From the NCBI RefSeq assembly GCF_037975245.1, contig NC_092583.1, forward strand, positions 1,862,264 through 1,926,263: DNA of 64,000 nt. Direction: 5' to 3'. A model generated the notes under the pieces. That model was not told where the DNA came from and searched no databases. It worked only from the letters and a program-made list of their open reading frames with translations. Every line of letters begins with the position of its first letter. Positions within the stretch are counted from its first letter, which is position 1. Of this stretch, positions 15,101 through 28,100 are shown piece after piece. A program made the position numbers and the translations under genes. This DNA is from Apostichopus japonicus (lineage: Eukaryota > Echinodermata > Holothuroidea > Aspidochirotida > Stichopodidae).

Positions 15101-18100
15101 TTGCAAAATGTAATCATCTATGAAATGATGATGTAATAATGGTTGGTGTAGTTAAAGTAGGAAAAGCAAGAAATTGGGAAAGAAAGATTGGAAGATATCC
15201 AAATGTACCCCTGCCCCTTCTCCTCCCCCTCTCCTCCTCCCTCTTCCCCTGAAAATAACACACTGGTTTGCTTTCTTGTTAACCCAATCAGAATCTGCCA
15301 AGGCTAGCCTCCGCCTCTGCCCAGTGCGTGAGTGCATTCGCAGTAGATCAGTACCTGCAAAACCACTTACAGAAAGCTGGCGTCGTCTGGCATCTGCTGC
15401 TCTATCTCTTCCAGTATGACTTCACCCTGGAGGAATCGGGCGTGGAGACTAACGAAGAAACCAACCAACAGGTATTAAAGTAGTTTGTTTAGTTCGTATC
15501 TGACAGGGACTGAACCCCTCCCCCCAAACACCCTATTTGATGCCACTTCCATCTATCCCTAACCCCCAACAGGTATTAGTTTGTTCGGTTCGTATCTGAC
15601 AGTGACTGAACCCCCCCCCCCAAAAAAAACACCCTATTTGATGCCACTTCCATCTACCCCCTCCAACAGGTATTAAAGTAGTTTGTTTGGTTCATATCTG
15701 ACAGGCACTGAACCCCCTCGACACCCTATTGATGCCACTTCCATCTACCCGCCCCCCCCCCACAGGTACTAAAGTAGTTTATTTGGTTCATATCTGACAG
15801 GGACTGAGCCCCACTCCCCACCCTATTTGATGCCACTCCCATCTACCCCCCCCAACAGGTATTAAAGTTGTTTATTTGGTTCGTATCTGACAGGGGGCTC
15901 CCCCCCAACACCCTATTTGATGCCACTCCAATCTATCCCCCCAACAGGTATTTAAAGTAGTTTGTTCGGTTCGTATCTGACAGTGGCTGAACCCCCCCCC
16001 AAAAAAACACCCTATTTGATGCCACTTCCATCTACCCCCCCCCCCAACAGGTAAGAAAGTAGTTTATTTGGTTCACATCTGACAGGGGCTGAACCCCCCC
16101 ACAAAAAACCCCACCCTATTTGATGCCACTCCCATCTACCCCCCACCAGGTATTAAAGTAGTTTATTTGGTTCGTATCTGACAGGGACTGAACCCCCCAC
16201 CCTATTTGATGCCACTTCCATCTACCCCCCCCCCCCCCCGGATACCCACAAAGACTATTCAAATTGCATGGTATTTTGAAGGAACTTGTTCGTAATTCCT
16301 TTTAATTTTTCTAGAAGGGTTTAGAAAATTTTGGTAAGGAATGAAAGTAACCAAAATTTACTATAGTAAAATGAGACAATTTTCAAGAAATGGGGGAAGG
16401 TGATTGTTACTTTTTTATTTCCTTGATATTTTTAGCTGTGGATTGATATATTTTAATATGCATTAACTGATTTACTTTTGACATTTTTAATACCAAACCC
16501 GCCTCTGTTCTTCACCACCTTTTTTGTTTTGTTTTTAACGCAAAAGGTTGTGGCTAACAACCTGGCCATACAGAGCTTTCTGGCGCTGGCCAGATTGGGG
16601 GGATTCCAATCGGGGGATGAAGCAACTCCAGAGAATATCGTGATCAAGAAGTGTCTTAGCTCTCTGTTGACGCCGTATCTCGCCAAACAGCTCAGTTCAG
16701 GCGGTACACATGCTGTAAGTTTGACCGTCGGTCAGCTGCTTATGCTTTGGTAGCTGTAGTAATAATATTAACAATAATAATCATAATCATAACCACATGT
16801 ATGCATAATATAGCTATATAAAAGAAAAAACACCCCCCCCCACCCATTTCCTTGGATCCACCCCTTTGCCCCTGGATCCACCCCTGTTCTATGACTCACT
16901 TTTCAATCTCTTTCCCTTGGTAGTAGATATTGCAAATTTTTAAGAACAAATTGTTTTTTTAAGTCAAAACCTCGTTTCAAAGCAGTGTATTTACATTGCG
17001 GTGTATTTACATTGCAGTGTATATACATTGCAGTGTATTTACATTGCAGTGTATATACATTGCAGTGTATTTTACATTGCAGTGTATTTACATTGCAGTG
17101 TATTTACATTGCAGTGTATATACATTGCAGTGTATTTTACATTGCAGTGTATATACATTGCAGTGTATTTTACATTGCGGTGTATTTACATTGCAGTGTA
17201 TTTACATTGCGGTGTATTTACATTGCAGTGTATTTACATTGCAGTGTATTTACATTGCAGTGTATATACATTGCAGTGTATTTTACATTGCAGTGTATTT
17301 TACATTGCAGTGTATTTACATTGCAGTGTATATACATTGCAGTGTATTTTACATTGCGGTGTATTTACATTGCAGTGTATTTACATTGCAGTGTATTTAC
17401 ATTGCAGTGTATTTACATTGCAGTGTATATACATTGCAGTGTATTTTACATTGCAGTGTATTTTACATTGCAGTATATTGACATTGCAGTGTATTGACAT
17501 TCCAGTGTATTTACATTGCGGTGTATTTACATTGCGGTGTATTTACATTGCAGTGTATTTACATTGCGGTGTATTTACATTGCAGTGTATTTACATTGCA
17601 GTGTATATACATTGCAGTGTATTTTACATTGCAGTGTATTTTACATTGCAGTGTATTTACATTGCAGTGTATATACATTGCAGTGTATATACATTGCAGT
17701 GTATTTTACATTGCGGTGTATTTACATTGCAGTGTATTTACATTGCAGTGTATTTACATTGCAGTGTATATACATTGCAGTGTATTTTACATTGCAGTGT
17801 ATTTTACATTGCAGTATATTGACATTGCAGTGTATTGACATTCCAGTGTATTTACATTGCAGTGTATTAACATTGCAGTGTATTTACATTGCAGTGTATT
17901 TACACTGCAAGTAAATAACATACTTCGGTCCTGCCCAGTTACCGTAGGTAGTATCTTCACATAAATGTAGCTAGATGCCTTTTGCTTCACCGTTCCACTT
18001 TGGGGGTTGTACTCACAGTGTAAGGGATTCTTCAGTACTCATATGCATGTGAGCTGTAACCTGTACTCATCCATGCGTCTCAGGTCAGCCAGCGGGGAAA

Positions 18101-19087
18101 TCAGGCTACTGCTTCATTTTTTTATATCTCTTCTTCCTGGTAAAGATATCTACTACTCCCTCTAGCATGTCACGATAATGTCTCAGGCGGTGCGACTCCT
18201 TCCCGGGGGGGAGGGGGGCGCGACTAACAGCAATCACTAGTTTCTCATAGTCGTGCAGATGTACAGAAATATATACGTTAAGAGGAAGAAAAAAAAATAT
18301 GGAATGGCCTGCACTAAACATCTTTCACTTTTCTGGGGGTTTGTTGCTATACTTCTACACATTCGCCACACTAACAGTTTTAACTTTCAATCATGCATTG
18401 CTTGTAGTATTATAAACTAATCCATTGCATTTAGTTTCACTCATGTGCCTTTCGGTCATATTAGTATCTTCATTATTGCTACTTATACATATATATATAA
18501 ATATTTACAACTAACCCCACACAATGCTTTATTCAACAGTATTTTGATAATAGCGCTCCTGGAGATAAAGTTTATGAGGTCAGTGCATTTTAAAACAAAT
18601 GTGTTTGTTTGTGAACTTGCAATCACCACAGATTGAAAATTGATGTGATGATTCTGTTTTTTTGTGGCTTGGGAGCCAAAAGAGGGATTCGACTTATTGG
18701 AGAGCTACATCGGGATACAACCGGAGTTATTGTTCAAATGTTTACCTTTTAACGTAACGTAAAATAGACGATTTTCATATATTAAAATACTTCACCTTCC
18801 TACTTATCATTACCCTCCTCCTCTTTACCCCTCTCCATTCACCCATGGCAACCCTTCCTTGACTCATGCACCCTCCATTTCGCCTCCTCCCTTCACACAC
18901 TTCCCTGTCTACTCAACCCACCGCCCCCTTCAACCCCCCCCCCTCAATTTCACCACTGCTTGAGTTAGTCCTGTGTATACCTGTTTATGCCATGCATCCT
19001 GACATGTTTTTTTTCACTGATTTGCTCCCCCCAGTGTCTCAAAATTTCTGATTTATCATTTTTATGTTCTTGTAACAGACTCAGTGT

Positions 19088-19127
<40 letters not shown>

Positions 19128-22100
19128 ATCCTTTCATAATCAACTCTGACCCTAATGGTTCTGACATATTGCTACATTTTTTAATACTACCTGGATAACA
19201 GTGTAACCCCAATAATCCAGAAATAATGGCACTGTTAACATTTTATGTAACTTGCAATTTGAAGGTAACATGAATTCTGTCTATAATAATATACTGCAAA
19301 ACTTGATAATCTTTGTACCACAATAACAAAAAACATACAAACAAACCAAAAACGAAAATCACCTCCCATACATCTTTGCATATGTGCTTACAAGTTTTAC
19401 CATGTAGAAAGACATGGTACTTTGTGATACTAGATCACAAATACCCTGGTTTTACTTTAAACATCGTTACTGCCGTTTAAACATTTAACAGGCAGTGGGT
19501 TTCTCTGATATAACCAACTCTGTGTTTATACTAGAGTGTCTTTCCACTCATATCCTCTCACTGTGTAGGAAACGACCATGTCCACTAGTAGAATTGACTA
19601 CGTTTTGGATCAACTTTGACCCTAGTGGTACTTGACACTCTAAAGCCCGGGTCACATCCGTGCGATTCAACACGCGATTCAACTCGCAATACAATTGAAG
19701 ATTGAATCGCGTAGTTAGACACGGGTATCAACTTGTTGCGCAATAAAAGGTGCGCCGTCGATTTGGGTTGATTTGCAATAGAGCAATGTCCTAATCAGCG
19801 CGACTTCTCAGAAGCAACTTTTCTAATTCGCGTGATTTTAGTTGCGAGTTGAATCGCATGTTGAATCGCGCAGATGTGACCCGGGCTTTACTTTCTCACA
19901 TAGTGTCTGTTCATACAACCCTAGTGGTACTTCATGGTATTGACATCTCTGGGTATCAACTTTGACCCTAGTAGTAATTCAAGAATCTTTTCCACCTAGT
20001 ACGCTTCCATCTGGTGTGGATGATTACAGCTCCAGTGGTACTCGGTTTGCATGCCTTCCGCTTCTTGTACTCTAAAACTCTTACTCTACCACTTCAATGT
20101 TTGGTTAAATTTTGACCTTGATAGTATTCCAAAAGTCTTTTCCACCTTATGTGTATTCCTATAACTCTAGTGGTTCTTGGTGGTGCAACAATTTTGAACC
20201 TGGCAGTACTTCATCACTCTTACTTTCCTTTCCTGCCCACCTCTTTGTTTGTACCTATGACCCTAGCGGTACTTATTCCCCGATGGTATTGCCATCTTTG
20301 TGCATCAACTTTGACCCTAGTAACTACTTCAATGTTCACTTCCTTTGTCACACCTAATTGGTGTATACACCTAGTCAAACATTTGCATACCATTATAAAA
20401 GTGTCTGCATGTTGACCCTAGTAGTACTTCAACACACTTTTCTATCTTAAATATGTATACCTATTGGATCCCAGTACTACTTAGGTCGGCCAGTTTTAGA
20501 CTAGTTTGTGTATCAAGTCAAGTTATCACAGTTGTACAAACTGACAAACAATCGTTCTAGCCTGAAGTATTAAAAGTCTCCTCCATTTTGCGTTTGATAG
20601 AGACAGTGTCCTGATTAGAAGGACAGTGGCCCGATTAGAATGACAGTGTCCCGATTAGAAGGACAGTGTCCGGATTAGAAGGACAGTGTCCGGATTAGAA
20701 GGACAGTGTCCGGGTTAAAAGGACTGTCCGGATTAGAAGGACAGTGTCCCGATTAGAAGGACAGTGGCCTGATAAGCTGGACAGTGTCCTGATTAGAAGG
20801 ACAGTGTCCTGATTAGAAGGACAGTGTTCGTATTAGAAACAGGAAAGTAAGCTGCTGGTGGCGGAGGGGCAGAATGAGGGAGAAGGAATGATACAATAAG
20901 ATGCGGGTAAGATACGATACCGTGTCAGGAATGCTGGTTCCGCCGGAACAGTGTTCCAGCGAGTAAGGCTTTAGACCTAACTGGACCAGTGGAGATGGAT
21001 TTTATCGATGACACACGCATAGTTCTGGGAATAAAAGATCCAACCAGCTGCATATTATTTTCCGTCCCCTACATCGACAGTTCAATTCTAACCATTTCTT
21101 GTTCCCTGAAAGTGAGACATTTTCTTTTTTTTCTTTGAACCATTTGCAGGTGCTTAAACTTCTTAACAACAATACAGAGAATCCTTACCTGATCTGGGAT
21201 AATTCTACCAGGGCTGAGCTGACTGAGTTTGTATCCAAACAACAGGAAGTTTCTCTAGCTGAGGTAAGACGGCCAGTTTCCCACCCACTCAGAAAATGAT
21301 CATACGTGGCTGTTAAAAGTCTAGTTTTCATATCTCTTCAATAGGAAACTTTTAACTTGGAACCAAAAAAATTCATTCAAAAGTTCAATTTTATTCAGTG
21401 CAGTCCAGAGAGTGGCCGGAATGTGCACATTTTTTCCCCTTTTGAGTGTATAGGTGTGTTTCATATAGGCAAAAACCTTTGAAAAAAACTTAAAAAAAAC
21501 TCATTTTTGATCTTTCAGGGTGAATCAGATCCAGATATCACAGACCTGTTTGTCTACGCTGCACATTCCTCAGAGCTCATCATCGGCGAGATCTTTGTCC
21601 GTGTCTACAATGAGCAACCAACATTCCTTCTAGAAGTAAGTTTTACCCATTGAGAATCATATAATAGTTTTGTTGGTGCTAAAAGGACATGGTTGAATTA
21701 AATCACAGTATTTAGTATAGTGGTGATAGGTATTGTTATGTTTAAAAATATATAGGTTTAGTTTCGAGCTTGTCATAGGCGACATCTTTGTCCGTGTTAA
21801 CAATGAGCAACCAACATTCCTTCTAGAAGTAAGTGTTACCTGTTGAGAATCATATAATTGTTCTGTGGTGCTGAAACAAAACATGGTTAAATTAAATCAC
21901 AGTATTTAATGGTGATAGATCTTGTTACGTTACAAATATAGGTTTAGTTTCGAGCTTGTCATAGGCAACATCTTTGTCCCTGTTAACAAGGAGCAGCCAA
22001 CATTCTTTCTAGAAGTAAGTTTTACCCATGTGTTTTACCCATGTTTTACCGAGTGTTGTTCCTGTTTTTGCTATAAAAAAATCACGTTTCAATTAAATCA

Positions 22101-25100
22101 CATTAGTTAGTGGTGATAGGTATTGTTACATTATAAATATAATAATAATAATATTTACTTTTTATATAGCGCTTTATACCAGCAAAAAGGTCTCAAAGCA
22201 CTTTACAGACGTTATATTACCCCTGGTCATTGATAACCTGTCCCAGAGACAATCCCTCCAGTCGGCAGCAGTTATATACTGCGCCCAATGACAAGTTACC
22301 TCACAGGTACCCATTTAACCCCTGGGTGGAGAGAGGCAAGCGAAATAAAGCATCTTGCCCCATCGACACAACGTAATGAACTAGGCAGGAATCGAACCAG
22401 CAATCCTTGGATCACGAGTCCGACGCCTTAGCCAATTGGCCACCACGCTCTCTGAGGTTTAGTTTCATTACAATGTACTTAAATGCATTTTCTTTCTTGT
22501 TCCTACAGGATCCTACATCATTCATAGTGAAATTACTTGATTTCCTTGGATCTCAAGCTCAGGTAAATGTTTACGTTGGGGTGGTGGTGGGGTGTGAGGG
22601 TGAAATGGGAGGGGAAGGAGAGGGTAGGGAAGGGGGGGTAGGAGAACCCCTGGGATGGAGAGTATGTTAATCTTGTAGATACATAGAAGAATGGGATAGC
22701 CTACATGAATGGCATCTTCGGAGCTCGGGAAAGATTTGACCAGATTTGGGACAGAGCCTCTTTATGGATTCCAGGGGATACCCAGAAATACTGGGTAATA
22801 TCAACTGATAAGCTTGAGATATTTGGAATAAACGAAAGGTGGTCACATTCAGTATTATTATTATTTTGTGAATATAAATGCAGTTTTGGAAGGAAAATCA
22901 GAGTTTTTGTTCGCGGTGTATTTTATATGAGACTTAATAATGTGAGACGTAAATATTAACTCCCCCACTCCCCTCCCCCCCCCACCACCACCACCATCAC
23001 CTCAAGAAAACTGCCAAACACAGCAGTATGGGATATATTCATAACATGACTTATCTTGAATGGGATTGGAACATAAACCGTATATATTCACTCAGTATTT
23101 CTGAATATAAATGTTGGGCCTTGATATTGGGTGGGGGGGGTGGGGGAAAACGGGATGGGAATGGGGTGGTTTGGAAATATGAGTAGATCACTTGTTGAAG
23201 TTACTTTCATACATTGTCATGTTTATTGTTAGCTAGCCTTATTATTATTATTTTTTTCTGGTTTTATTTATTTTTATCTATTTTATTTTTTTTATGTACA
23301 GTATTTGCATTCCCTGAAGGCTCTCTCATCTAAGGAGATCAACGGCAACGCCCAAACCACCCAGCAAGTCGAACGGCTCCAACAGAGCGAGATGGCCATG
23401 GAAGCCGTAGCTAATGTCATCAAGAGTTGTCCAGGTGGGTTGTACTAGTCTCATAATCTACTTGATGAGTTCAAGCACATTGACAGAATAATTCAGTAAG
23501 ATGGAGGGAGAGATGGGGAGAGCCGGGGGGGGGGGGTCTGAAATGTCTGGAGTAGAGAGAATCATGGATATCTCGAAACAACGATGCTCTGATGACAAGT
23601 CTTCTAGTTTCTCTTATTTAGTTTCTCGACGGACAGACAAGTCCTATACGAGTTTACCTATGTAAGCATTTGTCGTCACGTGACAAGGAAAACAGATAAT
23701 CTCTTTTAGGTTTGTAAAAGAAAAATGTTTGTAAAGTTATTGCGAGCAAATGTTTGGTGTGTGACTTGTGAAACAAGCCAAAGAGGATAAATGTTGCTTT
23801 GATGGGAGGATAGATTGTGGCTGTTGAAACGGTCTCTGTCAGGTGAGATGGAAATTTTATTTCTTAAATTAATTTTTTAAATGACATCAATATTTTTTGG
23901 GGGCGGGGGGTTTGCATCCCAGGGTCATTTATAAGAAAAGGGTCATTGTTTCAACTTCTCTCTTTTTATTCTTTTGTTGAATGGTGATGTGTTTTGTTGA
24001 AATTGTAAGATTAAATTTGGTTGAAACTGCTAACCTCTTTTTGTTTTTGTTTTTTTTCCATACAGGAACGGAAATTAAATGCAACGGCTGCTACAAGTTA
24101 CTCTTCTCACTGTTAGCGATACCAGGAGCGAACCGACTTAAAGTGCTAGACTTAGAGGTGAGTATTACAAAATAGAAGAATATCCTCGGAGGATAGATCG
24201 GTTAGTTTTAAAATAAAAAGTTTAATCACAATTCATTTGGAATAATTGTAAAATATAGCGTTGTCCTTTCATGTGAGTCTGAGACTCGAGACCCGTATTA
24301 AACTGACCGCAGCATGAAAGGTGTTTGCAAAATAATCAGTTGAGAAATTCTTTCTTTCTTCTGGAAAAACATTAATTGTGTAAATTTATTCAAGATATCA
24401 GCTACTAGAAGAAATCTAAATCTCAGGCATGGGGGAAAATTATGCAAATGTGGTCCCCTTTTGGGAGTCCTTAGTTAAAGTATATTTTTATCCCATCATT
24501 TCCCAGGGCCCCCAAAATTGACCCCGGGCCCTTGTGCTGGAGTTCACTTGCCCTCCCCCCCACCACCCCGAAAAAAATTGGACAGAATTTGCAGGTTGTC
24601 ATGTTGTATAAATTTCTGAAAGGTTTGGATTCTCTTGGGCCAAAAATCGCTGGGGTATTGTAAAAATTTTTCGGTTAATACTTTGGCACTGTGATCATGT
24701 GACATCGTAAGAAACATGCTCACATTTCATTCGTCGATCCAGGAATTCTCGAAGGGCTGAACGCAAATATTCTCTGACAAAGCAGTGCTTTAGAAAACAG
24801 CGAAGAATGCACATGCACATCTGAAAGACATTCTCGGCTGATGTTTGGTATTGAGAAAATTCGAGCAGGGGGTGGGGCGGGCAACTGGGGTGGGGCGGGC
24901 AACGGGGTGGGGGCAACTGGGGCCCCCTCGCTGGATTCGCACCCGCGGTTTGAGTTACGACACGTCTTAGGGTTGATCATGTCGACAGGAAGAAGGGATT
25001 ATCAGTGAATCGGTTTGATTATTTCTTCTTTCTTGTTTTTGCTTTAAATTCCCGCAGGTCATCAAGGGGGTGAGCTCAAATAGCGAATGCGTCGAAAATA

Positions 25101-28100
25101 TCTCCAACTCTGGAGTCATGGGCTACCTAGTGATGAGTTTACACCTCGTACCCGAAGGTGAGAGGAGAAACAACAAAGAAACACATTTTTAAATTGATGT
25201 AAAAGTTTGATTCACGTTAAATGCTTCTTCATATATTAATACCGGACTTACTCACCGTGAATGCTTAATGTTAATATATAAGTAATGATTTCAAAGAGCA
25301 AAAAACAAAACTAGGTATATTGTTTTTAAAAAGTCCTGGTGCCAGAATTCATGATATGAGTAATTCAGTGGGTTATATTAACATCATTAAATTATTTTAA
25401 ATATTGAAAGATGACAAATTTGATTATGGGATATAAGTATTTGAAATATGAAACATTTAATCCTGGGAGCACTGGTTCCAAATCCTATTCTAGCCAAAAT
25501 TTTCTTGCCCTTAACAATTTTTTTATTTTTTTTTATTTTTAAATCATGGTGAAGGGAAAAATTGACTTTGAAATTCTGCCACATGACGATTTGGTTTTCG
25601 CTCATGGAGTAACTTTTTCTGTCGTCAACTATTCACCCTTAACAGAAAAAGATTTGCCATTAAAGTCCGTTTTATGAATAATCACAAGTTCACTACAGGT
25701 GTGGAAATTCTTCTATTTTCCACCAAAAGGAAAACAAGAAGATAAAAGTCCATCTGCACTTTGAGAGACTTAAACCTACCACATTTGTTAGAAGATGTTC
25801 CTACTATAACTAGCCTACTTTGAATGTTAGAATCTGGGCAGAAAAGTTTTGGCCGTTTAAATGTGGAAGGAAACTTGTACTTGTCGACTGTGATGGCATG
25901 CTGCAACACTAGACGGGGGAAGAAAAATGTTTGTATCATTCAACAAAGAATATTACATATATTTTACTAACTTGAGTGGAAGTCTGGCTGACATAGAGGA
26001 ATAAGAAGTCAATTTCTACGCAGTGAGCTTCTTTTTTTTTTAAGCTGATGCTATGTTACAAATTGTTTTCATTCCCCTCACAGAAGCTGCTACAGTCTTG
26101 GAGGCCTTGTTTGCTCTCATGTCCAATACAAAGATAGTCAAGGAAATTGTCAATAAAGGTAAATAATCCAATTATCTCTCTGTCTGTCTGTCTGTCCCAT
26201 CTAGATATGCTCTTCTGCTTTGCTATGTGTGAAAGAATACCATAGTAAATGGGTAGTAATGTTAGTGTAAAGACTGCTCAGCAGGCACGTAGCAAGGAAT
26301 TTGCCAAGGGAGGGGCAAACTTGTAGACAAACTATTGGAGCCGTAGATACGGCATTGCAAACTATCTAAGCGTAGCGCCACAATGAGTTGGCGCGAAGCG
26401 TACAAGAACATTTTGGCCAAAAATGCCTCCCAGATAGCTGGAAATGGCACTTCCCAGGCCTTGTAAGTTGCATCCAAGCATTTCCTATTTTGAAATTACT
26501 AGTGATATCATAAAAAAAAAAACATACACACAAAATTTGCTCAAGGGGGGGCTGTGCCCCACTCTTCGCCCCACTCTTCGCCCCACTCTTCGCCCCACTC
26601 TTCGCTATGCGCCTGCTGCTCAGAGTTGTAATGTGAGTGGTGGTGAGGGGGGGTGGCGGGCAGGTAGTGGGGGGAGTAAGTTCTCAAGCTTCCATGTTTT
26701 GCAGGGGGTAGGTACTTGTGAGGAGGAGGAGCAACATGATCTCAAAGGGAGATAAAATTAATATCTATTACTGGTAACATGTTGGCAACATGAAATGTTT
26801 TTTTTCATTAATGTTGTGTGTAGGTGTGTCTGTGGCATGATAGGTGGTACAAGTGACTTGCAAAAAGTCAATTAAGCTACAGACATTGCTGCTGGAACAC
26901 TGCTCAAAGTTTTTAATGTTAGTGGTGGTAGGATGGGGGTAGGGGTGGGGGTGTTAGTACTGGGAATAAGTTTTCAAACCTCCATGTTTTGCAGGGTAAG
27001 ACTGGTGATCTCAAAAGTGGATAGCATTACCTATTACTATTATGCGGACAACATGTGGTGGTATTCATTAATGGTGTGTTAGGATGTGGCATGGTGATAC
27101 GTGTCCACTTGCAAAACAAGTCAATCGAGCCACAAATATTGCTGCAGACGTTATTGTCGTCGTTTCCAGCCGTTAATCAAACAAAAGATGGTTCGATATT
27201 TTATGTAATTCAACAAAAAGTTTTTGAAAAAAATTCTGTATTTATTATTCCAGTAAGGATGAGGGTGATAAAAGCCTGCAGTCCTGCAGGATCAGTGGTG
27301 TGAAAATATGCAATTTATTCTTCTTTTTTTTTTTCATATTTCATTTTTTTTTATCTCTGTCTCAAAGGCGGTCTAATATACCTGTTAGACCTCTTCTGCA
27401 ATTCGTCCAATCCGATGGTCAGGAAGAAATCGGCCGAACTCTTCGCCAAAATGCAGTCCGACAAGTTGTTGGGCCCCCGGATCAAGATCATCCTCTGTAA
27501 ATTCCTACCCTCGGCGTTCATGGACGCCATGAGAGATAGCAACGAAGCAGCCGTCCATATGTTTGAAGGTAAAAATCAGTTCATTAATTGGGTAATTTTA
27601 GATAATATTTAACAAGTTAAATAGGTTAGGAGCATGACCCCAAAAACTGAAAACTTTACCCTTCTGACTCCCTAAATACTTTTCAACCCTACATCCCTCA
27701 CCCGACCCCTCCTTGTTACACCCTTCTCTGCCTCCTCACCAACCCCCCCTCCCCTACCACCTCACCTCCCACCCTATTTGCAAGATATTTTGGGCTTAAT
27801 CTACCAATCAGCACATGGTCTTGTATAGTTCCTTTATACAAGTACCTTGTACTGGTTGGAATCTGCTAAACATAACAAAATTTGTTCTGAATTTTGAACT
27901 ATACTGTTCCCACCCCACCCCACCCACCCCTCATCTATAAAAAAAAAAGGCGGGGATGTGCTAATTTGTTTATCTGTATTATTAAACAACTTAAAGCTAT
28001 TCCTTGAATCCTTCTTCCCACCCCCTATCCCACCTTACTATCTCTCTCTCTCTTACCCCATACCGTCCACACCTTCCTCTACCCATAACCCAACCCCCCT

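Larger units (their letters stand above)
16715..21149. other. Intron 20 overview (4.4 kb)
   Basis: The largest intron. Besides the arrays and MITE listed separately it holds a T run (19091-19124), C-rich patches near 16830 and 18930, and otherwise featureless AT-rich sequence at about 17.95-19.1 kb. Confidence 0.7.

Noticed and set aside
16985-17912. Long open frames (up to 273 codons) over the intron 20 array
   Set aside because: They are translations of a 16-17 bp tandem repeat, open in all three frames, inside a DNAJC13 intron.
20601-20838. CRISPR-like regular repeats
   Set aside because: Eukaryotic intron; units abut without unique spacers, so this is a minisatellite.
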